Below are positions 50,729-63,668 of a stretch of 64,000 bases of DNA, one piece after another. The translations under genes and the position numbers were made by a program. The notes beneath the pieces are model-generated. The model was not told the DNA's origin, searched no databases, and was given only the letters and a program-made list of their open reading frames with translations. The stretch lies in the NCBI RefSeq assembly GCF_964019385.1, contig NC_088644.1, positions 38,905,149 through 38,969,148 on the forward strand. Reading direction: 5' to 3'. The first letter of the stretch is position 1. Every line of letters starts with the position of its first letter. Source of the DNA: Sycon ciliatum (Eukaryota > Porifera > Calcarea > Leucosolenida > Sycettidae).

Positions 50729-53192
50729 TCATGCTTCAACTGGCCGCTGCTCGACGAACGTTTGCGGTCGCCACATGACAAGACCGGCTGGTAGGCTTAG
50801 GGCGGCCGGTTGATGGGGGATGATGGAGAATTGGGGTTGTTGGTGCGGCTGCTGCTGGTGGTGTTCAGAGGAGTCGGATGATGCAGGACCTGTACTGGTT
50901 GGCGAGGAGCAGTCCGACCTGGGATGGTAAGATAGAGCAGCACACAGGTACACACACAGTTTATCAATATGTGACCTGGCTAGAGAATAGCGTTGGGATC
51001 AAAACACTTGGAAACGCTGAGAAGATTGTAAGAGAATTTCGAAGAATTCTGAAGTCTACTGTAATGCAAAGGGTACTATAGTTTGGGGTTCAATGAGCGA
51101 GAGACATTATCATGGTGGCAAGAAACCAGTACAGAATGGTAAGTGCTCAGAGATACATGTAGGGCACAAGACAACAAGTACTTCACACTCTAGTGACTTC
51201 ACATGTATGTTTCCAATGAACGATAGATGACTCAGGAGTCTGGAGAGTGATATCAGAATGGCAGTGTACTATGATAGTGTAATGGGGCAGCTGTAGCTGC
51301 TTCAACCTTCCTAAACGTAGCATATGAGAGTAATCTAACGACGAGACACACATGCACGGTATGTTCATCATAGTAACGTATACGTTTTAAGTCATGATCT
51401 TACCCTCTGACTACCCACGCTGGAGTACCATCCTGTGACGATGAGCTTGAGTGACTAGAAACAGCCATATCATCCTGATGGCCGCGACTACGCTGACGTT
51501 TGTTCTTGAACCTGCGCAGGGCAGCAACAAGGAAGGAGACGAAAAACAGCAATGGTGTCAGCACAGCCTTTTTTGGTGCATTGTTGTCACTTGTGTGGCT
51601 ATGCTGATATTGGATGCTGGGGCAGAGATGTCAAATTTGGCTTCACCAGTCATGCCTGCTGCCATTGTACACATTCTGTTGTCAGCTGAGTAATGCCAGG
51701 ATGATTGTAGGTGTCCAGAGGGATAGATCCATGACACTGACTGGAAACGTAATGTCATAAATCTATGCATTGCCAGTGCATGTACATGTACATGTATGGG
51801 AACGGAGCGAATTTAGCATCATACTCATAGTTAGTAGCTAGTCTCGGCCTTTGGGAGCCGGCATTGACCGGCCTTTCCAATCTAGGCAGCAGTGCACAGC
51901 AGGAGCACTCTACTCTCTAGGGCAGCTATGACAACGCTGGGTGCGTGGCGGGCGCTATGGGATTCAGATTACCCGTACCCGTACATGTACATGTGCATAT
52001 GACGCACATGTAGCTTCTGCACTGGACGACAGGGATTCCCAATAATTATTAATTTAAAGGGCGTCTACATCTGCTTAGAGGAAGTCGCAGCAATTCGATT
52101 CATTGAATACACAAGAAATTCCCCTAGGTCCAGACACATGCATGTACACTGCGCATGTAGGAGGAGTAATGAAGTGACAAGATTCCCGCCATGTCGGGTG
52201 GTCTTAGTGGGTAGTACTGCCGAGCTGTAAGCTGTGGGTGTGAGACATGACACAACGCCCTATGGCCTACTCAGCTACACAAGCAGTGCACGTTAAAATC
52301 GTCCCTTCGATCCGACTTCGCATATTCGGCGAGGTCAATGGCGCAGGTGAAGATGCATTTCTTGTCTCAAGGGAAGCTGTCGCAGCGCCCTTTCGAGCCA
52401 CTTGTAAGGAAAAGGGAACTCAATGTCGCACTTTTCCTTCCTAACAGGTTACTGAAGTAAAAGGACTAACGCTGTTTATCCGTTTGTGATAAGGACTAGC
52501 GATAATGGCAAAGCAGTCCAAATTCAAAGGTTTGAGCGAGTTGAAAACGGGAAAGTCTAAAGAAAAAAATAGTAACTACCGGTGTCCCTAACTAGATTCG
52601 CATGAGGAATCCTCACTTTAGGCCATCGTTGGCCTACCACTTTTAATTAAAGTCATGTTGCATTGGTTCCAATTTTCACTTACCAATTGCTGACCTGGAC
52701 GATGGTCAGGTTCGTCATGGCGGCTAGCTCTTGTTTTTGCTGTGCAGTTGGATACTGACTGCGATTGAACGCCACTGTCAACGTCTCGCGAACACGCTCG
52801 TCGAAGCAGAAGCTTGGCTGCGGGCCCTCGCAGATCGTGGCCGGCGGCGGGTACTTTCTCCGTACGCGGTACTTGCCGACCGGTCCGAGAGCCTTTCCGC
52901 ACCGCCTCTGTTCCGCTTCGTCGTAGTGCGCTTCGAACCAGAGATTCTGTAGCGTGGCGTGATGGGCACGGTCGAAGCAGCGGTTTCGGAGCATGCTGTA
53001 AAGTTCGGAGTAGCGACGCTGCTGGTAACACAATGCGCATCGACTGACCAGAATCGAATCGTTATTTGTAAACTGGGGAGTTCGTGGTAAGGACCATAAC
53101 AAGCGATCTAAGCGATCAAACTGCCTTGCTTCCAGCAAGGTGTTGCAAGCCGACTCAATGTCGGCAATGGAAAGAAGAGGTACAACCGACAT
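50729..53192 (-). CDS. SIX-class homeobox transcription factor
   Basis: Three - strand exons join in frame: 53192-52684, 51511-51404, 50918-50729, giving 268 residues. Exon 1 encodes the SIX domain (FDRLDRLLWSLPRTPQF, LQNLWFEAHYDEAE, GKALGPVGKYRVRRKYPPP) and most of the homeodomain, ending at VSNW. Exon 2 completes helix 3 with WFKNKRQR. Exon 3 is a Ser/Gln/His-rich tail. SIX proteins bind DNA and partner with Eya and Groucho in animal development. Divergent points are TICEG for the usual TIWDG, a Cys-rich SIX-domain stretch (SRCALCYQQ), RRCGKALG where relatives have RxRGKxLG, and FKNKRQR rather than FKNRRQR. The subfamily (1/2, 3/6 or 4/5) is not clear. I chose the ATG at 53192 because the SIX domain begins just after it; longer upstream frame has no family similarity. 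Confidence 0.9.
51778..51797. repeat. ACATGT tandem run
   Basis: A short self-complementary (ACATGT)n stretch. Similar runs occur at 34108-34120, 38354-38398, 39055-39071 and 51977-51992, making this a genome-wide simple motif. It lies upstream of SIX exon 2, in intron 1. Confidence 0.7.
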
Positions 53193-56100
53193 GATGCCAC
53201 GATGTCTTGAAACCAATGATCTGCAAGTAAAACTTTTTTTACAGCAAACAGCTAACTCACCAGCAACAGGACAAAGTGGAACTGATCTTCTCAGGCGAAG
53301 TGCAAGGACTTTTACTACCTTCCCACGCCAGTGTGCGAAACGGAGAGAATGAAGCGGATACTTTTGGGTGATGTCGTCAAAACCGCACGCCAGATCATTT
53401 ATCATAATTTTCCTCTGCTACATTGCTTCTTGGATTGGCAGCACAGTGACAGTTGACTTGGGAAAGCTGTCCAGGCAGTGACATTCGACAAACCACCTTC
53501 TTTGCAGGACAAGCAGCTTACGAATGCCACAGGCGACCTCCAGCTACTGCCTTCCCACGATCCCACAGGCCGTGCTGATCTGTTTAGGAATCCACGCTCA
53601 CTTCACCATGCCATGCACTGATGTAGTGCTCAGACACTGGGCCGGGATAGTATCGACATTGCAGACAGCCAGCCACAGCTATTCATGAGCCGCACTGTCA
53701 TGGAGACCTTACACGCTTACAGAGACGCGCTACAGTACAGAGAGTCTGAGAGACTGCATGTGTGTAGGCAGTTCGCCGGCATTCAGGATCAGGACAGGTA
53801 TCAGCAGCAAGACTGGATTCAGTGTCCGTGTCCTGCAAGTACAAGACGGTGAGGTACAGGTGCCAGTATCGATCCGACGATCAGTGACTCGGCTTTGGAG
53901 CCGGCTCAGCCGAGTGGAATTCATGGCAAGGCTCCATCCGTGTCGTGGATAGGTTGCAGGGGGGACGAGCTGAGAGTGAGACGATTCCATGATTGCGCTT
54001 GCCTCAGAGGCACGCCGGAGTGGACAGGGTTTGTGCGTAAGACCGTACTGCTGCTGGGCTCACACGACACTGGACAACATTGGCGTCGCTGAGGACAATG
54101 TCCCCAGGATAGACAACACAAATCAAGGAGTTCACTAACCTAGATGAGCTTAGTTCATCTATCATATGTGTGGATAGGCTGCAGGCAGGTTTATCAACAC
54201 GGAACATGAGTCTACTGGTGGACAATGACTATAATTATGCGTGCTATACCAAGCCATGCTACGCCATAACAACAATCAGAAACAGGCCGGGTTGAACTCC
54301 CGGACGTCTCCGGAGCCAAGGAATTCAGGCATCTGACTTTCTCCCTCTGAAGGGCACAGCCAGACAAGCCTCCAAGAGGTCCTCTTTCTCACGCTGTAAA
54401 CCAGTGCTGCGCCCTAATGGGCTTTTCGGGACATCCTTGTTGGCCGCCAGCTGATTGCGATAGGAGTAAGATGGGCGGGCAGTCACGGCGGCAGGTGGAC
54501 AGGTGGGCATGACACGGGAGAGATTATAATTTTCACTGAGAAAGGCACACTGCAGTACCGCATACACCAACAGTACGTACATGTGCCTCTCACAGCTCAG
54601 ACCTCCTGTTCCATACCTACACGACTACTCCGCACATCACACTCGGGGATTTCGTACATCATGTACTGTAGTACATGTAATCATGGATGAGAAACGTTCT
54701 TCCCGCAAACATGCCGCTCTCTGCATGTGGTTTGCCATGCGACCGTGCCCGGTTCCTGCATGTGTGAGCGTGTTCCACACAGGTGTGTAAATCCCTGAGT
54801 GAGGTGAAGATTAGGAAAGGACACTACAATCATGTACATGAACGTCGGTGACATGGCTGAGCCAAAGAATCAAGAATGCGATTCGGACAGATGCGGGGTC
54901 AGAGCGGACAATATCAATCTCATATCGCTGGTTCTCTATCACTTATCTATGAGAACTGTCTCCGAGTGCCGACAACAAAACTGAGTTTGCGATCAACACC
55001 TAGAGGTAGTTTCTCACGACAAAGCTGCACTCCGCACTCCTAACCTATTCTCCCATGGCGCCTTAGTACGAGACTCTTTCCGGATCATGCGGCTCTTCCT
55101 TGAACAGTTTGGTTTGCTGTGTTCCTTGTGCCCTCCAAGATGTTCTAACTACTTAGTTAGTCCCAGGCTTCCCAGCGATCGCAGACGTCAGACCAGATGG
55201 CAGCAGTCTCCAGTGCAGCTGATGCGGATGCTAATGGGCCTGAGTTATTAGTCCTAATCCTACAACATGTAGTTATAATTATGCTCTACATTGGCCATTC
55301 CTGGCGGACCAGATACATGTAATACAATGCACATGTATTGTATTGTATTGTATTTATTTAAAAGGATTCTCCAAAAGCAAATGGATGCTTATCACGGAAG
55401 TCTATGTGGTAACAAGCAGGTGCCTGGGAGGTTTGACCTGAACATGTGTGTTTGAGTGTGCATGGTGTCGCCTTCTTTCAAAGTTGAAATAATCATCATC
55501 CAGTCGGTGCCTAACAGCTACATGTAGTTCGTCGCGCTGAGGCAGTTTATGCCCTAAGCCGGTGTCGATTACCAGTCTGCGGTTGCATACTGACCCACAG
55601 CACATGGCCACAGCGTACAGGACACATCGCTGTGCCATCACTGGAAATGTGAGGGATCGGGTTTCATGTTCCACTGTTGTACAGCTTTATCGCCCGGCTC
55701 CGATTCATCATGCCCGTCTGCTGTGACTGATGTGGGCTGGCGTTGACAACACAACATGGTGTCACTTAGCGTACCGTCTTCAGGGACTGAGCAGCAGACA
55801 CCAAGAAGCTGCTGTATGATCTGACACCTACTTGACAGCGTTCTCAGGCTTTCTTGACGTCCGGATTGCGTTTAACAGCTCTGTCACCCGGAGCTTGTAT
55901 GCCCCAAGACTAGCTATGCATAGCCGGCGGGAATACATTAGTAAAGTGATCTCTGACACCACGTACGACTCCGGGAGACTCGGGCTGAGCTCGTCTCAGC
56001 TGCTTACAAATTCCAGCGCGCCGACACAGCAATACAGTGCGATTGGCTTCATTCGTTGATCTCTGATAGATGGAGTGACGGGAACTGCATTCTTGACGCA

Positions 56101-58759
56101 CTATTGATATTACGCAGTATGAAGTGATTGATGTACAGTTTAGGTGCAAGCAACTTCAGTCAATTAGTTGCACTGTGATCTCCCTTTAATATGCCATGCA
56201 CCACTCAACATTGGATTGATTTACTGACGCAGCACGTGAAGTACATGCAGTACCAGTATAGGATGTGCTTGGGTTGTGAGATAAACAACAGTCATGCAAA
56301 GATCTGATGGCGTCGTCACCCTGTCGTCATCTCTCTTATCAGCAACCGACTCCAATCTATCTCAGTGACTCGCTTCGTGATCGATTCGGAGGGCGATGAA
56401 GTCTAAAACAATTGCGTCAAGATTAGGTATATTTGCTTGACATTCAACCTTGCCTATGACCAGACTCGCACTGTGTTTTTAAAGTATGTTTCCTTGATGG
56501 AGCGCTAGTGACAGACGCTCAACGCAATAGAGGCCCAATAGGCAATACGCATCAAATCATTCATACTGCCGGACGCATTCATTCTGCATCCGAGCGGATT
56601 ATCAATTGGGACAGAGGGCGGGCGGGTCGTACTTACATTCTGGTCTTGATGACCCATGCCACTGTCCCACATCAATGCACTGAATACAGTGATGCACATG
56701 TAAATGAATCACAGTACAACTAAGGTGTACTTGATAGAGCGTGGACATTGATGAGTGCTGATTTTCGTGCCAAAATCAATGTGAATCTGTCGTTGTTCGG
56801 TACCCTGAGGAAAGGAATCATTTGTGGATCAAATCTGTCTTCTCCATCCGGTATTGTCCCATCCCGGGATAACCGGATAAGATTGTTTCGTGAAAGAACA
56901 TTGACAGAGCGCACTGGTCTCTATGGTCGTTTTACAGCCATGTTTACCCATGGGTTGATACCGTAGTAGTAAAACAGGCAACACAAATCTGTGCATAGGC
57001 CATCAGAGATGGGAATGGAACTAGTAGTAGTACTGTAATAGTATCGGAAAACGTCTTGACTGAGAGCATTGAATAGTGCCTAGTGGGTATCTGTCGACTC
57101 CTGTGCAGCGGGTCGCCAGACGGCTGCTTGCCGCATTTCTCATCATTGACCTTGGAGCCCTTCGTTGCATGGGTGAATCTATGCGCTAAACATTTCCCAG
57201 GAGTGGCCCGTGTTGTCCTTCAATCATGCACGGATTTCAGCCAGATTGGCCCCGACACACGGCGCAGAGAGCCACCAGCTTTCACCAGGAGCTTGTCTCT
57301 GGCTAGCTTAGGGCGTCAGATCATTGCTACAGTAGCTCAGTCGAAGATGACAGGTTGTGGCTGCACTTGCAGACCGACACCGGAGAGCGCTCCCACGGCA
57401 TCACAACACGACGCTGTCCACGCAGCCCATCACTTGCGCTCCTGGAGCCTTGTGAGATATCAAACAATGCTGCTGATACAGTGGAATTTTCAGTGTATTG
57501 TAGCTAGTAACTACAGTTACTTAGTCAAGCCGCTAGCCATGTCCTGCTGCCGTTCCCTGACCCTGATCCTGGGTGTGAATGATCTGTTGCCCAGCTGCAT
57601 ACTCATCGTAGGCATAACCAGTTCATGTGAACCTTAGTAATACTGAAGGTGTCTTCGTCTGACGGCGCTTCTAGGTTAAACTATTTGGTGACGTGCATCG
57701 ACTGCAACAAATTGAATGACAATTTCATGTAAAGTACCATAGATTCGTGTGTTGTCTAGTCGGCCCAGATCCAACACTCTCACTTGGACTAACTTTGGAC
57801 ACGTTCCAACCCAGTGTCTATTATCAGGCCCTCATACATTTCACGACGGCACAATCCACATAAATCGGTTAAGAGCAGCTGGAATGGTGCTCAATACGCT
57901 GGATGCAGAATGTGGGAACTGGCGGAAAGCACAAAACATGATGTGCATGTGTGGTTGCGTTGATAATCTTAGTTTCAGGCCCGTGGCGATCTTTTAACTT
58001 TAGCTGACCGTGATTCCTTGTGTGTGGTTCTGGATGTAAATGCAGATTTGGGGGTGGTCTGGCCGTATTGAATTGTCTTGGAAACAATACCGAAAAAGAC
58101 CATACCAGAGTTCTCTCTCTCTCTCTCACATGCACACACACACGGGCCTGTCAAATGGAGTTGGCATACCCGCATCATGTACATGTAAGGCGGTGGGGCA
58201 TAGCAACGCTTTCTGTTTGTCCAGTTCATGTCATCTCTGCCATCCACCGATGCAGAAGTATGCTCCCTACTAGACAATGTAGACAATGTAAACCCGTGTA
58301 GACATGTAGACATGCACTATTTAAGTATACTCGAGTGCGTGTGAAACCTACACGTCACAGACAAGAGCAGTGCCTGCGAACTGCGGTTGGTCCTGGGGAT
58401 GATACGAAAACAGCTCAAACAAGACAGAATCCTTTACACGACTGTATTGGTTAGTCAGTAGCATTGTGTACCCTGTACGAGATTAAACGGACTATTAATT
58501 GACTATAATTGGCAAGACTATTGGACAACTTATACATGCAAATACTGAAGACGGTGCACACCACATATTGGCCCTTCCAAACACCGTCTGGAGTCGTGGG
58601 ATAGATGTCTGCGACATACGCGTATTTAGTCGTCGGAGTCTAATCCTGTCCCGAACGTGCAGTAGTGTGGCATGAGCGTGAGAGGAGTAACGAGGTAAAC
58701 AAATGTACAATACACAATGTATTTTAGAACACGGAGGCTCCACTGCAGCCAATTCATAC
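53193..58759. other. Long stretch without a recognised gene
   Basis: This is upstream of the SIX gene. Several open frames (for example 57083-57637 +) have no domain, no splice-consistent partner and no repeat support. At 55362-55402 there is a GGATTCTCCAAAAGCAAATG-type motif shared with 42808-42845 and 23357-23395, probably a retroelement tail. Regulatory DNA for the SIX gene is possible, but nothing is identifiable by eye. Confidence 0.45.
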
Positions 58760-58881
58760 TATGATCAGTCACCACCGCTACACAAAGGTCGTTGACGCTG
58801 CAAATTTTATTCAAATGCTATCTCCAAATAAAAAAATTTGCAGCGTCAACGACCTTTGTGTAGCGGTGGTGACTGATCATA
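58760..58881. repeat. Perfect 49-bp inverted repeat with 24-nt spacer
   Basis: 58760-58808 and 58833-58881 are exact complements (TATGATCAGTCACCACCGCT and on). The spacer is A/T-rich. A transcript would fold into a 49-bp perfect stem, similar in size to a microRNA or siRNA precursor. No ORF and no clear target duplication. Confidence 0.85.
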
Positions 58882-60548
58882 ATATACTTGAAGTACAATG
58901 TACCTGCAGATACAATATGTTCTCCAGAAGTTCTACAGTAAGTCCGTGCTGACCCCACACAGAGACCAAACTTAGCAATCCGGCTAACTCCGGTATCACT
59001 ACATGTAGCGAGCCTCGGGACGCATGTGACTTGGCACGTTTTGTGGGATCCGAAACGTGAGGTTGGTGTCACGATGCGTGTGACAAGATGCATTTGTATC
59101 GTACTTTGTAGGGAACATACTCCGTCATTTATGCTGTGTCAGAATTTTAGTGCCGTGGTTGGTACTGACATGACTAAGCTTGTTGGTTTTGTGCCCTTGG
59201 ATGGTTCTTGGTCAGTTCCCATTTAATTACTAGTGTGTTCCCACGTAATCAGGGGGTCCTCATACACAGGTATGCCACAGGCATGCAATGCTCTCACCGT
59301 CAATTCAGTCCGTGTTTTGTGTTACGTGTATGCTGTGTCCTATGAGGAAATCAATGCAAGTAAGTTACGTATGTTGTATGTGTTCAACGCTGAAACAGCG
59401 TGTATCCGACATCTTGCCTACCCGGTGATGAAGACCCGCAGGCACGGAGGCGGCACCAACACCAAAGCATACCGGATTGTATCCGAACTGTCTGGATGAT
59501 TGCCAGTAGCTCACTGTCCATGTACAATGTGAAACAGCATAATTGAACGATAGCATTATACGATCATGTACCTGTCTACAGTGTAGTGTGCTTATCGGTT
59601 ACATCGTGTGTCATACTGCTTCCAGCGACCCCTTGGATATCGATGCGACCTTCACTCTACGTGGGCATGTATATTGCTGCACTGTACATGCATGAATTGT
59701 AGAAGTATCCGCGAACGAGTCACCCACGAACCCTCCTAACATCTGCATAGTCCGAATCCACCCCCGTTGGTTGCGGGTCTCAAGACAATGGCATAGTCGG
59801 TGGTAATGCGTTGTCTTCACTTTCTAATCAACCAACACACCAATTTCCTACGTTTACGACAATCACTTCAAAATGAAAAGCCAGTGCCGAAAAGATTGTC
59901 CTCTTCACCGATAAATGCGTAACTTGTCCTTCGTTGCCTCATGTCGGCAGAAGAAAGATACGAGAAATTATCTGTCTCCTTTCCCGTTTCAATCTATCCC
60001 TCAAACCAATGAAATTATCTGTGCTCGTCTATTGATCATAAGAACTAGCCCAGGCGTATGTAGTTGAGCAGTCCAACAACATAAAACTGTTGTCTGATGA
60101 GTGATGATCGCCTGCTTGTGAGGGAGACTCTGAGTCAAAACACAATCTTCTCCCTTTTCTTGTCGTAGATGAGGAGTCCGCCAGATAGGAACTGAGTGTA
60201 GATAGGAACTGAGCAGTTCATCAGCTTGGAACTGCATGTAAGTGTATATAGGAACTGAGGAGCTCGTCAGATACATGTAGGACCTGAAGGGTAGACGCCA
60301 CTATCTCTGGCATCATTGCCCATTGAGTTCATCCTGGCACGACATCGAGAGATACGACTGAATTGCCTTTGTCCGTCTTTGCACTGTGCACTGGTTAGAT
60401 GCTGATCGTATAGATATTGATCGTATGTAGGTGATCTGTCCCACTGCACTAGCCAACGATTATGGTATACCTGCGAGCAGCGCTTTCTCGCGCGCTGCTC
60501 AATACTGCAGGTAGCGCTTGCTCGCACAGATCTTGTTAACACAAACAA
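58882..60548. other. No recognised gene
   Basis: Anonymous sequence. Short repeated phrases such as TAGGAACTGAG (60185-60260) and GATCGTAT (60404-60426) occur but form no element with clear ends. Confidence 0.4.
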
Positions 60549-60713
60549 TGAGGTTGGTGCGACTTCTGCGATACTTGGGGAATTGTGCTTTGCTCCCTAC
60601 ATCGAAGCTCGCCCTTTTCCTGCCGACTTGAATTCTCACTTTACTGACTCACGACTGCTATCTAGAGCATCGAACCGTCCACTCGGCAAACCTGAACGAA
60701 TGCACCACTCCCT

Positions 60714-60764
60714 GCTCAATACACAGTGTTTCGGGGAATTTACCCCTCATCAGATGATCTTGAG
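60714..60764 (-). ncRNA. Type I hammerhead ribozyme (unit at 60.7 kb)
   Basis: On the - strand: CTGATGA (60753-60747), helix II GGGG/CCCC around TAAATT, GAAA, helix III ACA/TGT, cleavage-site base A at 60720, then TTGAGC. The core is intact. Helix I has two mismatches, so activity may be weak. Confidence 0.75.
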
Positions 60765-61154
60765 TAGGCTGAGTAAGATTATGCCTGACGAGCACCACTT
60801 TTATAGTGCTCTCCAGGCACAAACATGACCAGGGATACAAACTTACAGAGACGCTCCGTTTCCAGCGCGACAAACACCTCGTGAACACCAGATAGCAGCG
60901 TGAGTCAGTGTCGCTCATGGAAGTGCCTCCAAACCACCTAATCCGCAAGCCCGCGCTGGGGACAACAATGTGAAGAAGAGGTTGGTGCGACTTCGGCGAT
61001 ACTTGGGGGTTGGTGTGTTGCTCCCTACATGGGAGCTCGCGCTTTTCCTGCCGACATGAATTCTCACCTGACTGACTCACGACTGCCATCCAGAGCGAAC
61101 GAGAAGTCCATCGAACCATCCACTCGGCAAACCTGCAAGAAAGCACCACTCCCT

Positions 61155-61205
61155 GCTCAATACACAGTGTTTCGGCGAATTCATCCCTCATCAGTTGATC
61201 TTGAG
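61155..61205 (-). ncRNA. Type I hammerhead ribozyme (unit at 61.2 kb)
   Basis: On the - strand: helix I GATCAA with TTGAGC (one mismatch), CTGATGA (61194-61188), GAAA, helix III ACA/TGT, cleavage-site base A at 61161. Helix II is weak (GG/CC plus mismatches). The cleavage sites of the two units are 441 nt apart. Confidence 0.75.
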
Positions 61206-61377
61206 TAGGCAGAGGAAGATTATGTCTGAAGAGCACCACTTATATAGTGCTCTCCAGGCACAAACATGACCAGGGATACAAACACCTCGTGAACACCAGA
61301 TAGCAGCGTGAGTCTGTGTCGCTCATGGAGGTGCTGAACAAGCGCTTAGGACCGTTGGCCAGTCACAACCTTGTTGC

Positions 61378-62011
61378 CTCCAAACCACCTAATTCACAAT
61401 AATATTAATTATATTATTAGGAGTACGAAAAAGCGTTTTTACTTCGAGCTTCACGCACTAAGCGATCATCAGAAACTTTACCCTGCCTCTCGGTATTGAG
61501 CACTCTCTTGGACAGCCCGGAACCTCTCTGTTTTGAGATTGTTTACACAGATCAATCCCTACATTGTACAGGTGTAGCTGGTCCTCATGGAGCTCAATAC
61601 CTAAAGATACCGAAGCCATGTAGAGCGATACTGAACTTCCGCGGGGACAGGTAGCTGTTCCCACCTTGTTAGGTCTCATCCGCGGAGTTCAGAGATACTG
61701 GCCGAGCGGATCGCAATGATTGAAATCAATTGGACAACAAATGTGAGAGGTATAGCGAGTTTTCCATGAGGGCAGGGACCTTTGACGCTTTCAAGAAAGA
61801 GTCCTAAGCCAGGTCGAGGTGGGTGAGCGTACAATCATGTACATGCAGTACATAATTCTTACTTAGTCCGAACACTCACACACGGCCTCCTTGCTGAGAA
61901 CGTGTTTGTTTTGTTTGTTGTTTACTTATTTCTTACATCTCATGTCAAACGGGCAGTTCTGCCTACTGTAATGCTATGGAAGCGATGACAATCGCAAAAA
62001 AAGAGAGTAAA
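61378..62011. other. No recognised gene
   Basis: Anonymous sequence between the hammerhead dimer and the SINE fragment. Confidence 0.4.
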
Positions 62012-62170
62012 TTATCGTGTCCGTTCCCGAAGGGAGCTCACGACGGCCGCTAACACCCGATAAACCCTAGCGGCAGATGCAGCGCCTAACGGTGGGGGTG
62101 AGTGGATAAGTCTCACAACCACTGGCACAAGTGCCGAAAACGACCCCATTAGCTGCATCCATGTGACAAC
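62012..62170 (-). mobile_element. SINE 3' fragment
   Basis: Read on the - strand, it matches 27600-27742 of the SINE at 27.4 kb (AGTGGTTGTGAGACTTATCC, GCATCTGCCGCTAGGGTTTA, CGGGAACGGACACGATAATT). The tRNA-like head is missing. A T-rich tail follows on the - strand. Confidence 0.75.
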
Positions 62171-63562
62171 CGCAAGCAGAGTACGAAATGAAAAAAAAAA
62201 CAGTGAAAAAGGAAGTAGTAAGGATTGCAGGCAGGGTGAGAATGACAAGAAAGGAGTTCTCAAATAATTAATACAGTCATGTCGGGTCATCGAAGCATGC
62301 TTCTCTCGAGTCTTATCAGCAAGCTTTCAAAACCATCACATTTACCCGAAGTAAAATGCGCGTAGCAGGCGCTTGAACTCGCCGACAGACACGATCGACT
62401 TCATGCAGTCGGAAAGCATTCAAAGGCGGCACCTAGCTAGTAGAACTAGTGTCTGTTGGCTTGAGACAGAACGGCAGAAGCACAGACTCAGTGCACCAGG
62501 TGGAGAGGAAGGTTGAGTCACAACTGACCTCGAGCGGCCATCCTGTCAGTGAGCCTCGCAAGACAATGCGTGACGACAAGAGCGACGTCTCTCTAGATCA
62601 TGTTCAATGTCCCAGTATTATAACAGACACTTCAGGTTCTTTGCTATTTTTTGCTTTTGATTACGTGGCCAATTCTTGATGATGGGCAATTCCGTAGCCC
62701 GTTGTGTAAAAAAATGCGTAAATTCGTATTACAGAAACGTAACTAAATCAAAAATGCGATTACTTGTGACTGTTACCGCACGTGACTAGCACTGTCTGTA
62801 CCTGTATTGTGGGTCAAATAATTATTCAACCGAACGTGATCTCCTTAACTGGTTGTGTTTCTCAACAGCACTAGATGGTAACGTGAACTGCCGGTATTAA
62901 ACTCAGTTAGTAACTGTTACTGGCGAGCTTTACGCTTTATCTACATAATCATCAGCAGCAGGAGACAGGCTATGTCATGCGTCGTTGTCGCGGAAAGGAG
63001 ATGCGTGTTCACCATGTTGTAGCTGGCTTGCTAGCTCCTTACCTGGCCTGCATTGACTTTCTCGTGTTCGTCTACTATTATCTGATGAGCTGCTGACTTC
63101 TGAGGTGTGCCCGAACGGCTCCGCTTGAACATAATAATGAATACAAGAATCCATCGTTCTAATCGCAAAAGTTCTTTAGACTGCTTGTTTATAACACAGT
63201 TTTTGCAGTCCACAACAGAGACACTTCAGAAAGCCACCTATGCGTTTGGGTAAGGCCGACGTTCGACTCATCAAGTTCGTACATTTCCTTAGGATCAAGA
63301 GAGCATGGTTTACTTGGAGGGTATGTATATTGAACGGAGGCTACCAATACCATGCTGCCGCTTAGGAATACTGGCTGTGTTGTTGGGTCTGGTTGGCACA
63401 ATCTACAGCAAATCGCTGGGCACCTCGCAAGGTACGTGAACATCGGGTTCTTTGTCAGTGCTATTTTAAACTTCTGAAATAGATGCATAGCTTCGTTCAA
63501 GAAGACAGTTGTGAATACGAATGTGCCTGCGGGTGTGTTTGAGAGAGACAATATAGGGAGAA

Positions 63563-63564
<2 letters not shown>
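62171..63564. other. No recognised gene
   Basis: Anonymous sequence; open frames are short and without domains. Confidence 0.4.
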
Positions 63565-63642
<78 letters not shown>

Positions 63643-63668
63643 AAGAGGGGAAGAGAGGGAGAGAGAAC
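63565..63668. repeat. (GA)n microsatellite
   Basis: About 100 bp of GA repeat with AAAGA and GGGGA interruptions. Beyond it, the last 60 bp of the window resemble 8590-8645 (GCAAACCGAACG... against ACAAACCAAACG...), hinting at a shared dispersed repeat cut by the window end. Confidence 0.95.

Larger units (their letters stand above)
60549..61377 (-). mobile_element. Tandem dimer of the second hammerhead-bearing family
   Basis: Two similar units (about 60549-60975 and 60976-61377) lie head to tail on the - strand; their ribozymes are 441 bp apart. Both match the single unit at 10177-10606. They differ by a block near the outer end (ACAGAGACGCTCCGTTTCCA present in one only). No ORF. The organisation fits a retrozyme dimer or a Penelope-type tandem pLTR whose coding part is absent. 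Confidence 0.7.

Noticed and set aside
57083..57637. 184-residue + strand ORF
   Set aside because: No recognisable domain, unusual composition and no splice or repeat context; chance open frame cannot be excluded.
60165..60270. Additional hammerhead ribozymes near CTGACGAG and CTGATGAAC on the - strand
   Set aside because: No GAAA core segment or matching helices follow the CTGANGA boxes.
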